The position numbers and the translations under genes were made by a program. Shown one piece after another: positions 61,394 to 64,000 of a stretch of 64,000 bases of DNA (the stretch's first letter is position 1; each line of letters begins with the position of its first letter). Origin of the DNA: Hymenolepis diminuta (taxonomy: Eukaryota > Platyhelminthes > Cestoda > Cyclophyllidea > Hymenolepididae). The notes beneath the pieces are model-generated. The model saw only the letters and a program-made list of their open reading frames with translations, was not told the origin of the DNA and did not search any database. Where the stretch lies: NCBI GenBank assembly GCA_900708905.1, contig CAADRB010000039.1:1193599-1257598 (forward strand), given 5' to 3'.

Positions 61394-61889
61394 TGTTGGA
61401 GTTAAATAACAACCAACGGTTTGCAGCTAACAAATTACGACAACAATACCAGTCACCAATTCGTAGCTGTTTGAGTGAGAGCTAACAACAATTGTGAAGC
61501 AGAACACCAAGAGTTGAGTAGACCAAACATGTATTCAAGGAAGCCACAATGAGTAACAGAGAGAGGGAGAGAAAGAGGGAGAGCAGCGTGCTGAGGAAGA
61601 GAGGAGATGAATAGGACGTGTAGGAGTCCACACTGACCAGTGCGTGTTGTCTGGAAAAACAAGGGTAGCTTTATATGAGTCACTTGGGTAAGGCCACGCC
61701 AGAGCATGAGCGCAGATGTGCCTTTTTTTGCGAATCGAGGCGGTTATAGAAAAGAGGGGAAATCGATGGACGCGTTCAGACGTGTCAGAAAGACAGGGAT
61801 TATGCGTCATAGGGACATAAATGAGGTCGCTCCAACTTCGTGGGTGGAAAAACGGAGGTATTATCGTGGAGAGGGTTATCCTTCAGAGT
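61390..61889 (-). mobile_element. LTR-like element, copy B (61394-61885) with perfect 4-bp target duplication
   Basis: A 492-bp unit runs from TGTTGGAGTTAAAT to ATCCTTCA and matches copy A (16185-16682) end to end with few gaps. The flanking GAGT at 61390-61393 and 61886-61889 is an exact 4-bp duplication. The TGACTCATATAAAG core is at 61669-61682 on the minus strand. It has TG...CA ends and no coding capacity, so it is interpreted as a solo LTR or small non-autonomous LTR element. Open frames within (61453-61707 and 61535-61810 on minus, 61706-62002 on plus) are by-products. Confidence 0.75.
61669..61682 (-). promoter_or_regulatory. AP-1-like/TATA composite in LTR-like copy B
   Basis: TGACTCATATAAAG on the minus strand is identical to copy A although the surrounding sequence differs at several places. 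Confidence 0.4.
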
Positions 61890-62919
61890 ATACAATATCA
61901 ATTAAAATCAGATCAGTAGATGCGACTGTAAAATCGCGTTTACAAGACGTTGAAAAATTTTCGATTCCATTAAGTTACGCCTTGAGACTGATTAAATATT
62001 AATTTCAAAATGTCTGTGAAAACATTTCATTTTTTATGTTATGGAAATATTAACTGTCAGAATGACCTAATACTTCAAATAAATGTTTAAATCATGGGGA
62101 TTTGAAGTACATAAGAGGTACAAATAAGCCAGTTAATATTCGTTCGGTTAGTGCTCAACTGCGTCATGATACGAACGAATTATTTGTAAGCCTCCAGAGA
62201 TGGACTATTGAGGTACAAAAATGGATTAATCCTGAATTTAAGAAAGCTTATTGTGCCGTGAAAAGTAAGGATGCAACGTTTTCCATAGAAATTGAACCTT
62301 TAGTATTATTCATACTGTTCTTAGATTACCGAGTCATAACATCAATGTTCCCCATTATATTGTCGAAAATGAACTATTTGATTACAGTAAACTGCGGCAG
62401 AAAGTTAGGTCTTTTTAAAAGATACTACTTTTGATACTCTAAACAATTTCGCTACTTTCACTCCCACTCGCTCCTCTTTCTTCCTTTTCTCGACCCTTAT
62501 TTTTCCATTTCTATAACGGTGACTGAAGTGGCAATACATGGAAGCTAAATAAGATTATGAAAATATTTTTGTAACTAGTCGAGCACAACATTTCTACTCA
62601 TTTTAACCTTCATTTTTATTAATCTATATATATGAATTACATCTGTTACACAAGTTCTAAAACACCTTAGTTAAGCATAGTTATAGTCAGAGGAATGACA
62701 GATTGGATAACTTTACAAATGCGAGGAATAAGTGGTTTAGAGATCCCTCGGTATTTCAATGGAATATCGTAGTTGCCCATTAAAGCCATATGTTCGCTAT
62801 TCACGCTGTCATTTTTCCTCCTTTATTGCCTTGTCTACTAAGGAAACTGCAAATTCTTACAAAGAAAGCGAAAGGGGATAGTTTCAATATTTGAAATACG
62901 AGAGAAGGAGAAAAATTTT
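61890..62919. other. no gene recognised
   Basis: An open frame at 62102-62434 (110 codons; a WTIEVQKWINPEFKKAY segment looks protein-like) has no recognised family or splice sites joined to it. Confidence 0.3.
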
Positions 62920-62961
62920 AAGGATTGCTGTTGCCGAGCATCAACAGAAACAGCAATCCTT
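62920..62961. repeat. 13-bp perfect inverted repeat (hairpin)
   Basis: AAGGATTGCTGTT (62920-62932) and AACAGCAATCCTT (62949-62961) are exact complements with a 16-nt loop. It could form a stem-loop in DNA or RNA. No terminator or RNA gene assignment is justified. Confidence 0.6.
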
Positions 62962-64000
62962 GTTTCCGGCCGCTATAAACACTCTTAGTTTCATTACACC
63001 AATACTTCTTTCGGGCCATTAACTACCATGAATAACTAGAAGATGAGGGAATAGAATGTCACGGTCAAGTCAATGAAGACATCAAGGAAATATCAATTAC
63101 CATCAAATTTCATTGGATCATTTTCCACAAAAATAGCACCTAGAAATGACTTTAAATGTCCAATTTCTGGATATATTAATTCAAACAGAATATATCTACA
63201 TACATCAGAATGTTAGCATCAATCAAATCATTGAGTTTATTACCTATCCTAGAAGGATTTTTGAGGCGATGCATTCCAGATGGTTAAAGTTACCGGTTTC
63301 CCTTAAGCAACAAAAATGATAGCAGATGTTTTCTCTAATTCGAGCAGTGTAGCGAATATGTAAACAAACCCATCAAATATATCGAAGCCTGTCCTCCTCA
63401 CCCCAAATAAAAAAACAAAAGCCCTATATCAACATAGGCAAGTATTATTTCGTATATTCTAGCTTTATTAATAAACAGTTAATAATTACTATTTAGGGTT
63501 TGCTGTGATCATTTATATTGTGAAAACTGTTGGTGGTATAAGTATCAGCAATTTCACATGAAGAAGTGTTGAAATTGGAGATAATCTAATTTTCTTACCA
63601 TCTGCGGATAACCGCTTGATTTATCTTTTATTATCATTATCATTTCAGCATCTGAATGACACAGGAATCAGCAAAGATGATAAAATACGTGTTATGTAGG
63701 TGGGGTAAATTGTAGATAAGCTACTTTCTTGGTATTTGCAAGAATACAATGCTAAATCAAAGGAAATACTCTCACTAGTATCATTTCTTTCAAGAAGAAG
63801 CACAATGGTAAGGCATCTCAACATAGAAAACAGTACAAGTTGTGAGGTCAGAGAGAAGTAGATAATGAAGTGGGATGTCAGATGACCTGCCTAATCTAAA
63901 TTCTGATTTTATTGAGTCGTCTATTTCTTCATAATACGTATATTTAAAATGCCATGTTCAAATGTTTCAAGGATCAGATTTCATTGGTTGAATCTGAGTT
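62962..64000. other. no gene recognised
   Basis: AT-rich sequence up to the window end. Nothing is supported. Confidence 0.4.

Noticed and set aside
1..64000. CRISPR arrays, bacterial operons, rRNA and tRNA genes
   Set aside because: No regularly spaced direct repeats, no cloverleaf or T-loop signature and no rRNA-like stretch were seen. The gene structure is eukaryotic throughout.

Overview
This is a 64 kb window of AT-rich eukaryotic nuclear DNA with intron-containing genes. Very short introns (35-54 nt, GT...AG) occur beside introns of 1-3.6 kb. Mariner and LTR-like debris is present, and the conserved proteins are clearly animal-like. Together this suggests a parasitic flatworm, most likely a cyclophyllidean tapeworm of the Hymenolepis/Rodentolepis kind. 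That assignment is inference: nothing in the sequence names the species. A short run of Ns (28250-28260) marks an assembly gap.

Layout. (1) 961-2947: two exons giving the C-terminal part of an arginine/serine-rich protein. (2) 3474-3825: possible orphan exons. (3) 6114-8782: a five-exon gene encoding two CK2alpha-like kinase domains in tandem, a degenerate pseudokinase followed by an intact-looking kinase. Broken kinase relics lie downstream at about 9.8-11.8 kb. (4) About 11.9-18.2 kb: no gene seen, but an LTR-like element is nested inside an older repeat. (5) 18271-20545: complete seven-exon phosphoglucomutase/phosphopentomutase (PGM2 type), 598 aa. (6) 20.6-29.4 kb: gene desert with repeats. 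(7) 29451-30619: a dead mariner. (8) 31769-45098: VPS11, reconstructed as 23 coding exons whose lengths sum to 3207 nt (1068 aa), with an unusual C-terminal tail carrying three NPF motifs. (9) 45272 to about 46575: a second dead mariner in the opposite orientation. VPS11 is therefore bracketed by inverted copies that are nearly identical in the middle but not at the ends. (10) 46.6-64 kb: gene-poor, with repeat fragments, a zinc-finger-like pseudogene, and a second full copy of the LTR-like element with a perfect 4-bp target duplication.

The genes do not form a functional cluster. PGM2 (sugar phosphate metabolism) and VPS11 (endolysosomal tethering) are housekeeping genes. The tandem kinase and its relics look like a lineage-specific duplication of a CK2alpha-like gene. 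The best candidates for something undescribed are this pseudokinase-kinase protein and the NPF-tailed VPS11. The best genome-evolution signal is the gene-conversion-like pattern between the two inverted mariners.
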